From Thalassomonas sp. RHCl1 (GTDB taxonomy: Bacteria > Pseudomonadota > Gammaproteobacteria > Enterobacterales > Alteromonadaceae), in assembly GCF_947387555.1 (NCBI RefSeq), contig NZ_CANDNZ010000019.1, positions 1 to 64,000 of the forward strand: 64,000 bases of DNA, in the 5' to 3' direction. Below, in pieces: positions 45,249-53,118 of this stretch. The position numbers and the translations under genes were made by a program. The notes under the pieces are model-generated. The model saw only the letters and a program-made list of their open reading frames with translations, did not search any database and had not been told where the DNA came from. Within the stretch, counting starts at the first letter, position 1, and each line of letters opens with the position of its first letter.

Positions 45249-45272
45249 CCGCCGGCTGTTATCGTAAGGATT

Positions 45273-45309
45273 AACCAGGCTGAAAATATATTTCAGCCTG
45301 GTTTTTTTG
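45273..45309. terminator. Terminator after gsk
   Basis: AACCAGGCTGAAA (45273-45285) pairs perfectly with TTTCAGCCTGGTT (45291-45303) and is followed by T residues. It lies between convergent genes. Confidence 0.9.
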
Positions 45310-45317
45310 TAGCTGAA

Positions 45318-45758
45318 TTAGGCGGAAGGACGCGAAAAGAGTTGCTTTATCCGGCTAAATAAGCCGTTTTGCCCGGAAGTTTGTGCCATGGCATAACTTT
45401 CCGGTAATGGTTTTATACGCAAAGAGATGGTGCCGCCATGTCCCCAGGGCCACCAGACGGCGACGCCGCCCGGTTGATCGGCTTGTGCCGGTTGGGTGAA
45501 TAACTTCTGCTCTTTATATAAAACCGCCAGATCTCCCAACTGCTGTTTTAAGGCTTTAGGGGCTTTCTTGATATTTTTCCTATCCCACTCATGGGGATAA
45601 TTTTCCCTGAGTACCTCCAGGGTGGTTGCTATTTTATCTTTAGAAAACTCAGACAATAAGACTTCCCTTTGATCTTCCCATTGCCATTGATGTTGCTCAC
45701 CTAATTGCCGGGTTAGGGCTTGGCTCAAGGTTTCCACCTGCTCCTGGGTATATGACAT
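45318..45758 (-). CDS. Hypothetical soluble protein, 146 aa
   Basis: Family not recognised. The helical N-terminal half (QEQVETLSQALTRQLGEQHQ, then SKDKIATTLEVLRENYPHEW) is followed by a Lys-rich helix, a glycine/Trp segment GGVAVWWPWGHGGTISLRIK and a basic tail. No signal peptide or membrane helix is present. An AAGG site is 9 nt before the ATG. It is convergent with gsk. Confidence 0.65.
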   Translation of the reverse strand: MSYTQEQVETLSQALTRQLGEQHQWQWEDQREVLLSEFSKDKIATTLEVLRENYPHEWDRKNIKKAPKALKQQLGDLAVLYKEQKLFTQPAQADQPGGVAVWWPWGHGGTISLRIKPLPESYAMAQTSGQNGLFSRIKQLFSRPSA

Positions 45759-45911
45759 TTTGCTGGCCTTAATAGAAGTGATAATTAGCTATTATATAAG
45801 TAAATAACTGATCTTGTTATGTTATTGTTGATATTATTCTCAAGTAAGCGTTAATGACGGCAAACGGCGGCGTGAATTGTGTCAATAAGCCTGATATTGC
45901 CTTAAGCGGAG

Positions 45912-46280
45912 TTAATCAAGACCTTCGAGTTCATCGATGACGGTTCTTGCCTGTGCCAGGGTGCAATCTGTCCGGGTTAATAATTCATTTACCGTGATCC
46001 CGGGTTTGCGCCGGGCGATAGCCAATAGTTCATCATGAGTGATATCTTCACTGTGGCTTTTTAATAACTTGGCCAGCCATAACCAGGTCTGTTCATCCTC
46101 CTGGTGAATAATGTCAATAATCTCGAGTAATTGCTGGCGGTTTGCCTTTAATTGCCAGTTTCTTGAACGGCCGATGCGCTGCAGATCACTGCCGGTGCTT
46201 CTTATATGCGCCTTTAAGGCGTAGGCCTTCATGGTTCTCCTTAAAAATGAGGGTAAGGTAACGGGTTTGAGATCTGGCAA
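45912..46280 (-). CDS. RRF_GI family ('ribosome recycling factor family') protein
   Basis: A 122-residue protein resembling the gammaproteobacterial RRF_GI family: LPSFLRRTMKAYALKAHI, LQRIGRSRNWQLKANRQQ, WLAKLLKS and a final winged-helix-like PGITVNELLTRTDCTLAQAR. The name is historical; a role in ribosome recycling is not established. The best start is TTG 46280, because LPSFLRR belongs to the family. ATG 46232 has a perfect-looking AAGGAG, but those bases also encode Leu-Arg-Arg of the conserved motif, so I regard it as possibly fortuitous. Confidence 0.7.
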   Translation of the reverse strand: MPDLKPVTLPSFLRRTMKAYALKAHIRSTGSDLQRIGRSRNWQLKANRQQLLEIIDIIHQEDEQTWLWLAKLLKSHSEDITHDELLAIARRKPGITVNELLTRTDCTLAQARTVIDELEGLD

Positions 46281-46516
46281 AACTTACTCGGCAAAGCTGG
46301 ACGATAAAAGCTGATCTTATAAGAAACAAGCCCAGATGAAAATGATCAATTTTCTCTGACTGAGGTAAAGATAACTCCCCAGCCGTCAGATTTTTTTGTA
46401 TTTATTCAGAGGGAGCAAGGGGGGCACTGTCTCGTTGGCGGTGCGGGGGCTGGCTGTTCGGGATTAACCCTGAGGTTCGCCGGATATTTCAATCATTATT
46501 TTCTCCGCGGTGAATT

Positions 46517-46533
46517 TTTTCGCAGCTTCTTTC
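46517..46533 (+). promoter_or_regulatory. Shared 17-bp upstream motif, copy 2
   Basis: TTTTCGCAGCTTCTTTC matches the consensus at 15 of 17 positions and starts 156 bp upstream of the -24 element of this operon. Confidence 0.55.
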
Positions 46534-46672
46534 TTTCTTGTCTCCATTTTTTTCTTTTGCCGTATTTTTCGCGGGCAGGAAATCTTTTATTTTTTGCTGC
46601 TCTCCGATAAAACCTATCTATTAAATCAATAGATACAAGTGGTTATAACTTGGAAAAAGTAAATCTCTTCTT

Positions 46673-46689
46673 TTGGCATAAAGCATGTA
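46673..46689 (+). promoter_or_regulatory. Sigma54-like promoter, operon of 46728 and 47222
   Basis: TTGGCATAAAGCATGTA has the -24 GG and -12 G at sigma54 spacing, with GT instead of GC at -12. It lies 39 bp before the ATG, and an AAGGTGG ribosome-binding site follows. Confidence 0.65.
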
Positions 46690-46727
46690 TTAGTCATGAC
46701 GGTGTAACTCGATATAAGGTGGTAACG

Positions 46728-47222
46728 ATGCAGTTTTCTGTTAACAACAAACAATCGACATCGAATACTTGTATGCTCAAAAGTTTGATAGAGGTCTTTT
46801 TTTTCAGTGCCGGGTTTTTGGCCCTTTGCTATTTTATGATCAAGCATGTGCAATATGATCAGGATGAAGCTGATAAGTTCGCGCATCATCCTGCAGTGTC
46901 TTCGGAAATGAAAAACGTGCAGAACGAACAAAGGCCAGCATGGCAGCTGGGATTTGGTCAGAAACTGACGGATATTGTCTTTCCGGTACCAGCCAAGCGC
47001 AGCGCAGAAACTGGTGTTTCCGCTCAGTTGGGCCTTTTACCTTTAAGTCTTTTGGCGGGAAAGGAACATTTTCGTGAATACCTTGGCAGTCAGGCATGCC
47101 TGGGCAAGACGGACACGCAGAGCTGTTTTATACAGAGCAGCTTTTCCCCATTGATCGCGGGATATTTATGGGAAAACAAGCATTTGGAAGCAAGTTTTGG
47201 GCTGATCCGGGAGTCACTATAA
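46728..47222 (+). CDS. Single-span membrane protein co-transcribed with an S8 protease
   Basis: A 164-residue protein of unknown family. A short basic N terminus and one membrane helix (about 22-38, IEVFFFSAGFLALCYFMI) are followed by a soluble domain with two cysteines (SQACLGKTDTQSCF). The first residues (MQFS) and upstream DNA resemble those of the S8 paralogues, as if their promoter and leader had been joined to a different protein. The in-frame extension to 46650 covers promoter DNA and is not a real start; AAGGTGG precedes ATG 46728. Its stop overlaps the protease start in TAATG (47220-47224), so translation is coupled. A chaperone, inhibitor or partner role is only inferred. Confidence 0.75.
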   Translation: MQFSVNNKQSTSNTCMLKSLIEVFFFSAGFLALCYFMIKHVQYDQDEADKFAHHPAVSSEMKNVQNEQRPAWQLGFGQKLTDIVFPVPAKRSAETGVSAQLGLLPLSLLAGKEHFREYLGSQACLGKTDTQSCFIQSSFSPLIAGYLWENKHLEASFGLIRESL

Positions 47223-49606
47223 TGAAACCAAATGTATCCAGAGCTTTTGAACATTTCTTTATAGTGAGAGTTCTCTTGGCGTTTCTGCTGATCGGCGCTT
47301 TTATCTTACTCGCATTGCAACAAAAAACAGAGCATATGTTAACCGAAGCCGAAGCGCCTTTGGGGGGAGCTGTATCACAACCGGCCCCGGCACAGGGTGT
47401 TCAGGAGAAGGCCTGGGAAGGGCGCAGCTACCTGGTGCAGGGGAATTTAAATGAGCTTAAGACCCTGCTGTTAAAAGAAAATATTGAAATAAAACGGGAG
47501 CTGGCGATTATCAGTGCGTTAAGCGTGGTATTAAATAAGCAGCAAAAAAACTGGCTGCAGCGTCAGCCCCAGGTGAAACGCATTTATATCGATCAGAGAA
47601 TGGTTTTAGCGACGGGAGGCAGTAATCTTGAGGAGGTGGCGCCGCAAACCTGTCAGGAATTCTCCATGTTAGACAGCTTCAGCTCAGGTGCCTTTAGCAA
47701 TAATGACGGCACACATCCTTTTGATGGCGACTGGCAGGAGCAGGATCTCAATAGCGGTATGATCAGCGGCGCCTTGAGTGGCAATATCAAGATCAACAAC
47801 CAGGCATTGGAAATCCGTGGTCCTTTCAATCTGGCCGATCCCCAGATCCAACGGGACTTTAGTGTTGCCAATGAAACCTATTTAGAGTTGGGGTTTGATC
47901 TCCAGGCCAGTGCTACCGCCACGGTGAATGATGTGATGCAGCTTTTTCTTATTACCGAAACCGGCACCGTTAAGGTTTTGCAAAGCTTTACCGGGGATAC
48001 CCTGGCTGAAAAACGAAGAATATCTGTTGACTTAACCGGCGATCATCAAAACTATAAAACCTTAGGTTTTCGATTTCCCGGAGGCTTTACCAGCAGAGAG
48101 TCGGCTTTTTTTATCGATAATGTCCAGCTGGTGGTTGATACCGAACATCCCGGAAATTATGCCAGACAACATGCCGGTTTGACTGCGTCCGAAGAGCTTG
48201 ACGGCGCGGGGGTGGGGATTGCCTTTATCGATACCGGCTTATATCTGGGCTATCTGGATGCCATGACGGGCACTGGCGGCATAGGGGCTGTTGGAGAGGT
48301 GAATACTAATGCCGGTGTGATCGAAACCGATGTAAAGCAAATTATTCGCCATAGCGTGATTACCGATGCCAATGCTGATCCTTATAACGATCAGCATGGC
48401 CATGGCTCCCATGTTATTGGCATCGCCACAGGTGATTTTTCCGGCCCCAATAAGTGTGTCGGTAACTTGCAATTCGGGGTGGCGCCTGCTGCGGATGTGA
48501 TCAGTGTTAAGGCATTTGATGCTAACGGCATAGCCAGTTACGGTGATGTGATTGCCGCCCTTGACTGGATATTAACCAACCGGGAGCAATACAATATCAG
48601 GGTGTTAAACTTATCTTTTGGCGGTAAGGTACAGTCCAATTATTGGGATGATCCGGTCAACCAGGCGGTAATGAAACTTTGGCAGGCGGGAGTGACTGTG
48701 GTCGCCTCTGCGGGAAATACTGGTCCGGCTCCCATGACCATTACTGTCCCTGCCAACCTTCCCTATATCATCAGTGTCGGGGCGATCACCAATAATTATA
48801 CCAAGTCATTGACCAGGGATGACAGAATTACCCGGTTTTCTTCTTCCGGGCCCACATATGAAGGTTTTATCAAGCCTGAAATTGTCGCTCCCGGCGGGCA
48901 TATGCTGTCCAATGCCGTACCCGACAGTTATCTTAGCCAGTTATATCCGAAATTTCTCGACCGGGATAATGAGCATTTTATGGTGATGTCGGGAACCAGC
49001 CAGGCGGCCGCGGTTGTTAGCGGGGCGGCAGCCTTGTTATTACAGCAAGACCCGAGCCTGCAACCGGATGATATAAAATGTCGCCTGATGCACAGCGCAA
49101 AGCTGGCGACGCTGGATGACAATAACCTGGCCTACAGCCCTATGCGTCAGGGAGCCGGTAGCTTAAACCTGGCTGCAGCCCTGACCGATACCAGCTATGC
49201 CTGTGCTAATCAGGGCTTGGATATTGAAGCGGACCTTGCCGGATCCGTCCATTATACCGGGCCGGTACGTGCGAATGAGCACGGGGAGTTTTATATCATA
49301 AAGGGTGATGGCAGTATTTGGCACCAGGGGTCGATTTGGAATGAGGGCTCTATCTGGAATGAGGGCTCTATCTGGAATGAGGGGTCTATCTGGAATGAGG
49401 GTTCTATCTGGAATGAAGGTTCTATCTGGAATGAGGGTTCTATCTGGAATGAGGGTTCTATCTGGAATGAAGGCTCTATCTGGAATGAGGGCTCTATCTG
49501 GAATGAGGGCTTTATCTGGAATGAGGGTTTTATCTGGAATGAAGGTTCACTGTGGAATGAAACTGTGCTCCCTATGAGCCTGCAACAGATACCTGAGCAG
49601 GAATAA
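47222..49606 (+). CDS. S8 serine protease with jelly-roll-like insert and WNEG repeats
   Basis: A 794-residue protein. Membrane anchor or signal at 12-32; I9-like propeptide at about 68-130 (RSYLVQGNLNELKTLLLKEN). A beta-rich domain at about 144-306, starting CQEFSMLDSFSSGAFSNNDG and ending SAFFIDNVQLVVD, resembles MAM/jelly-roll modules. The subtilisin domain has Asp337 (FIDTG), His394 (HGHGSHVIG), Asn499 (SAGN) and Ser593 (SGTSQAAAVVSG). The KCRLM/CANQGLDI cysteine pair is present. Fourteen W-hexads fill about 700-783 (one WHQG, twelve WNEG, one WNET). The end is PEQE, lacking the Trp-Val of the other paralogues. Translation is coupled to the upstream gene. It is probably exported and self-processed. 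Confidence 0.93.
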   Translation: MKPNVSRAFEHFFIVRVLLAFLLIGAFILLALQQKTEHMLTEAEAPLGGAVSQPAPAQGVQEKAWEGRSYLVQGNLNELKTLLLKENIEIKRELAIISALSVVLNKQQKNWLQRQPQVKRIYIDQRMVLATGGSNLEEVAPQTCQEFSMLDSFSSGAFSNNDGTHPFDGDWQEQDLNSGMISGALSGNIKINNQALEIRGPFNLADPQIQRDFSVANETYLELGFDLQASATATVNDVMQLFLITETGTVKVLQSFTGDTLAEKRRISVDLTGDHQNYKTLGFRFPGGFTSRESAFFIDNVQLVVDTEHPGNYARQHAGLTASEELDGAGVGIAFIDTGLYLGYLDAMTGTGGIGAVGEVNTNAGVIETDVKQIIRHSVITDANADPYNDQHGHGSHVIGIATGDFSGPNKCVGNLQFGVAPAADVISVKAFDANGIASYGDVIAALDWILTNREQYNIRVLNLSFGGKVQSNYWDDPVNQAVMKLWQAGVTVVASAGNTGPAPMTITVPANLPYIISVGAITNNYTKSLTRDDRITRFSSSGPTYEGFIKPEIVAPGGHMLSNAVPDSYLSQLYPKFLDRDNEHFMVMSGTSQAAAVVSGAAALLLQQDPSLQPDDIKCRLMHSAKLATLDDNNLAYSPMRQGAGSLNLAAALTDTSYACANQGLDIEADLAGSVHYTGPVRANEHGEFYIIKGDGSIWHQGSIWNEGSIWNEGSIWNEGSIWNEGSIWNEGSIWNEGSIWNEGSIWNEGSIWNEGSIWNEGFIWNEGFIWNEGSLWNETVLPMSLQQIPEQE
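49319..49564 (+). repeat. 18-bp coding repeats, 14 W-hexads
   Basis: Fourteen units of 18 bp, core TGGAATGAGGGYTCTATC, nearly identical to one another. Two units have Phe for Ser (TTT for TCT). High DNA identity implies recent expansion or gene conversion. Confidence 0.93.
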
Positions 49607-49630
49607 GCGGTTGTCAGGATAAAAGATGGT

Positions 49631-49657
49631 ATTAAAGAGCCCACAGGGCTCTTTAAT
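49631..49657. terminator. Perfect 12-bp hairpin after S8 protease
   Basis: ATTAAAGAGCCC and GGGCTCTTTAAT form a perfect stem around loop ACA. Only A/T base pairs flank it, with no separate T-run after it. It may terminate or partly attenuate transcription into the small gene that follows. Confidence 0.7.
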
Positions 49658-49694
49658 ACCCGGGTTAAGGCTGTTTAAGCAAGCGGGAGTTATT

Positions 49695-49859
49695 ATGCTA
49701 AAACATAACAGACTGCGTCTATGCCAGTTTTTAGACGAAGAAGATGATGCAATAATGTCCGGGATAAGCCGGCTCATTTATTCATTCGTTATCTTCGCCA
49801 TCTTTTTTATGATTGGTGCGACCATTTTTTTCCATAAAAAGTTTCACTACCTGACATAA
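49695..49859 (+). CDS. Small single-span membrane protein, 54 aa
   Basis: A short protein: basic N terminus (MLKHNRLRLCQFL), an acidic patch DEEDD, one membrane helix (about 25-43, LIYSFVIFAIFFMIGATIFF) and a basic end. GGGAG lies 5 nt before ATG 49695, which I prefer over ATG 49626 because the latter starts inside the hairpin region. Not recognised. It lies between two S8 genes on the same strand and may be expressed by read-through. Confidence 0.6.
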   Translation: MLKHNRLRLCQFLDEEDDAIMSGISRLIYSFVIFAIFFMIGATIFFHKKFHYLT

Positions 49860-49881
49860 CTTTCAATTTATTCATCAATAA

Positions 49882-49898
49882 TTTCAACCACTTTTTTC
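49882..49898 (+). promoter_or_regulatory. Shared 17-bp upstream motif, copy 3
   Basis: TTTCAACCACTTTTTTC matches the consensus at 13 of 17 positions, the weakest copy. It starts 146 bp upstream of the -24 element at 50028. Confidence 0.4.
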
Positions 49899-50027
49899 AT
49901 TTTATCGGTGGCCCGCCGGTAAAGTCAGCATAGCGTACAGTTACCTTGCTCGGGTAAGTTCTTGTATTGTGTGATATATCAATCACTTAGTTTTGCTTAT
50001 TGCCAATAGCATTGTTTTTATTCTTTA

Positions 50028-50044
50028 TTGGCATAAAGCGTGTA
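50028..50044 (+). promoter_or_regulatory. Sigma54-like promoter of the 50083 protease
   Basis: TTGGCATAAAGCGTGTA differs from the 46673 element at one base. It lies 39 bp before the ATG, with AAGGTGG following. Confidence 0.65.
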
Positions 50045-50082
50045 TTAGCCATGGAGACGTAAACTCAACAAAGGTGGTTAGT

Positions 50083-52581
50083 ATGTTTTTTTCACTTGAT
50101 AAAAATACGTTGTTACTGATTAAAAATAATAAATTACTCTTTGCTATTGGTCTTATTTGTTTGCTCGGTTGCGCCTTGTTGCTTTTTGATACCAGTTCGG
50201 GGATGCATGGTAAAGCAAATAAGCTGGAATCCTATCAGGTGAAAGTGCCGATATTTGAAGATACCGGCGGAGGTACTGACAGGAGCTCCTACCTTATTCA
50301 GGGCCACAGCCTGGACGAAATAATGGCAATTGCTGCTAGGTTCCAACTTGATGTGACCCACAAACTAGGTTCGATCAATGCCCTGGCGGTGACCATGGAT
50401 TTAGCTACTTATAAACAGTTGCAACAGCTGCCGGGTATTATCCGTATGCAGAAAAATACTAAAAATCTGAGTGTTACGGCTAAAGGTGACAGGAAAGGCG
50501 ACGGCAAAGGTGACAGAAAAGGCGACGGCAAAGATGACAGGAAAGGCGACGGCAAAGGTGACAGGAAAGGCGACGGCAAAGATGACAGGAAAGGCGGCGG
50601 CAAAGATGACAGGAAAGGCGGCGGCAAAGATGACAGGAAAGGCGGCGGCAAAGGTGACAGGAAAGGTGGCGGCAAAGATGACAGGAAAGGCGACGGCAAA
50701 GATGACAGGAAAGGTGGCGGCAAAGATGACAGGAAAGGCGGCGGCAAAGGTGATGATGACGGAAACGTACATGCGATGTTTTTGGGGTCTTCAGAGGCTG
50801 AAAATATCGGTGGTGAGCCCTTTTTACTTTTTAGCGGTAACAGCAGCAGCTGGAAAGTGATTAACCGTGCCGGCGTCAGTTTTGCTTTAAGCTCGATAGA
50901 ACTGGCCTGGCCGCTGGAAAACGGCTCTTTGATGCAGTTTAGTACCAGTAATGGCCTGCAGCTGGATACCTCTGCTTTAACTTTTGGCAGTGACAGCAGC
51001 CATATGTACCTGACTTTAACCCCGTCGATGCTGGGCAGTGATGCCTCCCTGGCTGCAAATCATAGTTTTACCTACGATTTGTCATTTCAACATGTACCTT
51101 CGAGTGCTTCCGCACAATATCAGTTTAAATTAACTTTTGCCGGAGACAGCTCGGTGAAAGAGTATATTGACGGTCAGGGGAGTTTGCTGCCAAACGATAA
51201 CAGTGTTTACCGCGATACTTTTTATACCGGTATGGTCAATGCCGATATTTTACAGCAGCAAGGGATCACTGGGCTCGGGGTGACCGTGGCGGTGCTTGAC
51301 ACCGGCTTACGTGCAGATCCTGAATGGTCAATACAATATCTGGCACAAGGGGGCAATCGCATCAAAGCTTTTTATAATGCCATAGACGATACCCTGGTTG
51401 ATACTGCTGCCTTTGATCTCAGTGATGCCGAGCAGGGCAATCTTTTGCAGGACGGGCATGGACACGGTACCCATGTCAGCTCTATTATCGCCCGGGCATT
51501 ACCTGAGCTGGATATCAACACCGGTGAATTCACCGGTACTTATAACGGTATCGCACCTAATGTCAACCTGGTATCGGTGAAAGCACTTGACAGCAGTGGT
51601 CAGGGCACGTACGCCGATGTGATCCGCGGTATCGATTTTGTTATCGCCAATAAAGATCTGTACAACATCCGGGTGTTGAATATGTCGCTCAGTGCCGGGG
51701 TACAATCCCATTACTGGGATGATTTCCTTAATCAGGCGGTAATGCGCGCCTGGCAGGCGGGAATAGTCGTGGTTGCATCTGCCGGTAACAGCGGACCAGA
51801 TGCCATGACCATAGGCGTACCGGGCAATGTACCTTATGTGGTGACTGTAGGGGCAGTGTCAGACAACTATTCTGTTACCGATAACAGTGATGATTTTCTT
51901 GCCACTTTTTCTGCCGCAGGACCGACTTATGAAGGCTTTGTTAAACCTGAGCTGGTTGCCCCCGGTGGCCATATACTCGGCTATATGCACCCGAGCGCCT
52001 ACATACCGGGTAATTATCCCAGTTTTGCTGACGGCCAGGGCTGGTTTATGATGTCGGGCACTTCACAGGCGGCGGCGGTTGTGTCCGGTATTGCTGCCCT
52101 GGTGTTGGAGCAAGACCCGAGTTTAACTCCGGATGAGGTGAAATGTCGCTTGATCAGTGCCGGTAATCCGGCATTAAACGGCCAGGGGGATCTGGCGGTA
52201 AGCATTTTCCAGCAGGGCAGCGGATTAATTGATGCTTATGAGGCGGTTTATTCTTCGGCAACTGCTTGTGCCAATCAGGGACTGGATATTGATGCCGACC
52301 TTGCCGGTACCAGTCATTTTGGCGGCCGGGCCAACCAGGATGCCGATGGTAATTATTATATTGATGGTGTCGAAGGCAGTGGTTACTTATGGGCGGATGG
52401 CTATCTGTGGGCAGATGGTTATTTGTGGGTTGACGGGTATCTGTGGGTTGACGGTTACTTGTGGGCAGACGGTTATTTATGGGCTGACGGTTATTTATGG
52501 GCTGATGGCTATCTGTGGGTAGATGGTAATATTCAGGCCAGTGGCAGTATACAACCGAATGTTTGGGTAGGCCAAGAGTAA
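50083..52581 (+). CDS. S8 serine protease with YLWADG repeats and long charged linker
   Basis: An 832-residue protein. Membrane helix at about 18-36; I9-like propeptide at about 68-128. A DRKG(D/G)GK(D/G) octapeptide array (136-223) is followed by a beta-rich insert at about 240-370 (EPFLLFSGNSSSWKVINRAG, ALSSIELAWPLENG). The catalytic domain has Asp406, His461 (HGHGTHVSS), the SAGNSGPDAM oxyanion segment and Ser661 (MSGTSQAAAVVSG). The KCRLI/CANQGLDI cysteine pair is present. Eight YLW(A/V)DG units span 768-815 and the end is PNVWVGQE. I start at ATG 50083: the frame upstream runs through the promoter DNA. It differs from its relatives mainly in the octapeptide linker. Confidence 0.93.
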   Translation: MFFSLDKNTLLLIKNNKLLFAIGLICLLGCALLLFDTSSGMHGKANKLESYQVKVPIFEDTGGGTDRSSYLIQGHSLDEIMAIAARFQLDVTHKLGSINALAVTMDLATYKQLQQLPGIIRMQKNTKNLSVTAKGDRKGDGKGDRKGDGKDDRKGDGKGDRKGDGKDDRKGGGKDDRKGGGKDDRKGGGKGDRKGGGKDDRKGDGKDDRKGGGKDDRKGGGKGDDDGNVHAMFLGSSEAENIGGEPFLLFSGNSSSWKVINRAGVSFALSSIELAWPLENGSLMQFSTSNGLQLDTSALTFGSDSSHMYLTLTPSMLGSDASLAANHSFTYDLSFQHVPSSASAQYQFKLTFAGDSSVKEYIDGQGSLLPNDNSVYRDTFYTGMVNADILQQQGITGLGVTVAVLDTGLRADPEWSIQYLAQGGNRIKAFYNAIDDTLVDTAAFDLSDAEQGNLLQDGHGHGTHVSSIIARALPELDINTGEFTGTYNGIAPNVNLVSVKALDSSGQGTYADVIRGIDFVIANKDLYNIRVLNMSLSAGVQSHYWDDFLNQAVMRAWQAGIVVVASAGNSGPDAMTIGVPGNVPYVVTVGAVSDNYSVTDNSDDFLATFSAAGPTYEGFVKPELVAPGGHILGYMHPSAYIPGNYPSFADGQGWFMMSGTSQAAAVVSGIAALVLEQDPSLTPDEVKCRLISAGNPALNGQGDLAVSIFQQGSGLIDAYEAVYSSATACANQGLDIDADLAGTSHFGGRANQDADGNYYIDGVEGSGYLWADGYLWADGYLWVDGYLWVDGYLWADGYLWADGYLWADGYLWVDGNIQASGSIQPNVWVGQE
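50488..50751 (+). repeat. 24-bp minisatellite, 11 copies
   Basis: Eleven units of GACAGGAAAGGCGRCGGCAAAGRT encode DRKG(D/G)GK(D/G) between the propeptide and the insert domain. The paralogue at 58122 has only a short GKGGGKGGGK stretch at the same place, so this array expanded in one copy. Confidence 0.93.
52384..52527 (+). repeat. 18-bp coding repeats, 8 x YLW(A/V)DG
   Basis: Eight units of 18 bp encode TyrLeuTrp(Ala/Val)AspGly. Third-position variation (TTA/TTG/CTG for Leu) shows moderate divergence. Confidence 0.92.
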
Positions 52582-52890
52582 GCTTTCGTTTTTAATGGTT
52601 CGTGCAACTAAGGTGTCCCGGATTTAAAGGAGTAAATGAAAGCAGTAAAGTGCGGTAAATGTTAACGGAATTAATTTTCGGACTTATTTGGTTTTCTGAT
52701 TTAGTTTTAAGCATGTGCCGTACTTTTCCCTCCCTTTGAGCTTTCTCCTGAAATAAGAAAGCTGACCCGCAATTTCCTTGCATGCCTTATTAAGTTTGTG
52801 CTCTGCTAATGAGTGACTGTTATTACATTCTATTAAGCGCAATTTTTTAAATGTCTAGAGTAAATTTTTGATTTTCATCCGCATTTATCT

Positions 52891-52907
52891 TGTTCGCCAC
52901 ATCTTTC
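52891..52907 (+). promoter_or_regulatory. Shared 17-bp upstream motif, copy 4
   Basis: TGTTCGCCACATCTTTC matches the consensus at 15 of 17 positions and starts 174 bp upstream of the -24 element at 53065. More TTTCG-type stretches follow to about 52975. Confidence 0.55.
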
Positions 52908-53064
52908 ACTGCACTCATCTGTTTCGTAATTCTTTTCGTAGTTTTTTTCGTTATTTTTTTCATTATTTTTTAAGCACCGGAGATACATTTCCTTGCGGCA
53001 TTGCTTGATGGTATAAGTTCTTTAAAAACAGGTTGCTATGTGTTTTTTATGTTTCTGTAAGTAA

Positions 53065-53081
53065 TTGGCGTAAAACCTGTA
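53065..53081 (+). promoter_or_regulatory. Sigma54-like promoter of the 53119-55368 operon
   Basis: TTGGCGTAAAACCTGTA keeps the -24 TTGGC and -12 TGTA of the other copies. It lies 37 bp before ATG 53119. Confidence 0.62.
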
Positions 53082-53118
53082 TTACCTCCTTTAGATGTAA
53101 ATAATTGAGGTCATCATT

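Larger units (their letters stand above)
46281..46727. other. Regulatory spacer of the S8 cluster's first operon
   Basis: This 447-bp stretch holds a copy of the 17-bp upstream motif (46517-46533) and a sigma54-like promoter (46673-46689). No gene is seen. Confidence 0.5.
52582..53118. other. Spacer between S8 genes
   Basis: 537 bp. It contains a T-rich block with a copy of the 17-bp motif (52891-52907) and a sigma54-like promoter (53065-53081). A minus-strand frame at 52592-52783 looks fortuitous. No terminator hairpin with T-run is obvious after the 50083 gene. Confidence 0.45.

Noticed and set aside
46232-46245. AAGGAG before ATG 46232 as proof of a shorter RRF_GI protein
   Set aside because: The same bases encode the conserved LRR of LPSFLRR, which belongs to the family, so the longer TTG start is more likely.
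46650-46727. In-frame N-terminal extension of the 46728 protein (…WHKACISHDG…), also seen before 50083 (…WHKACISHGD…)
   Set aside because: The peptide similarity comes from the conserved promoter and leader DNA being in the same frame; ribosome-binding sites AAGGTGG lie after it, directly before the later ATGs.
49319-49564. Possible CRISPR-like array from regular repeats
   Set aside because: Units are contiguous with no unique spacers and encode the protein tail.
49291-49644. Long reverse-strand and other-frame open frames over the W-repeat arrays (also 29727-29975, 50401-50772, 55006-55329, 57328-57672)
   Set aside because: 18- and 24-bp repeats without stops produce repetitive shadow frames; the S8 frames explain the DNA.
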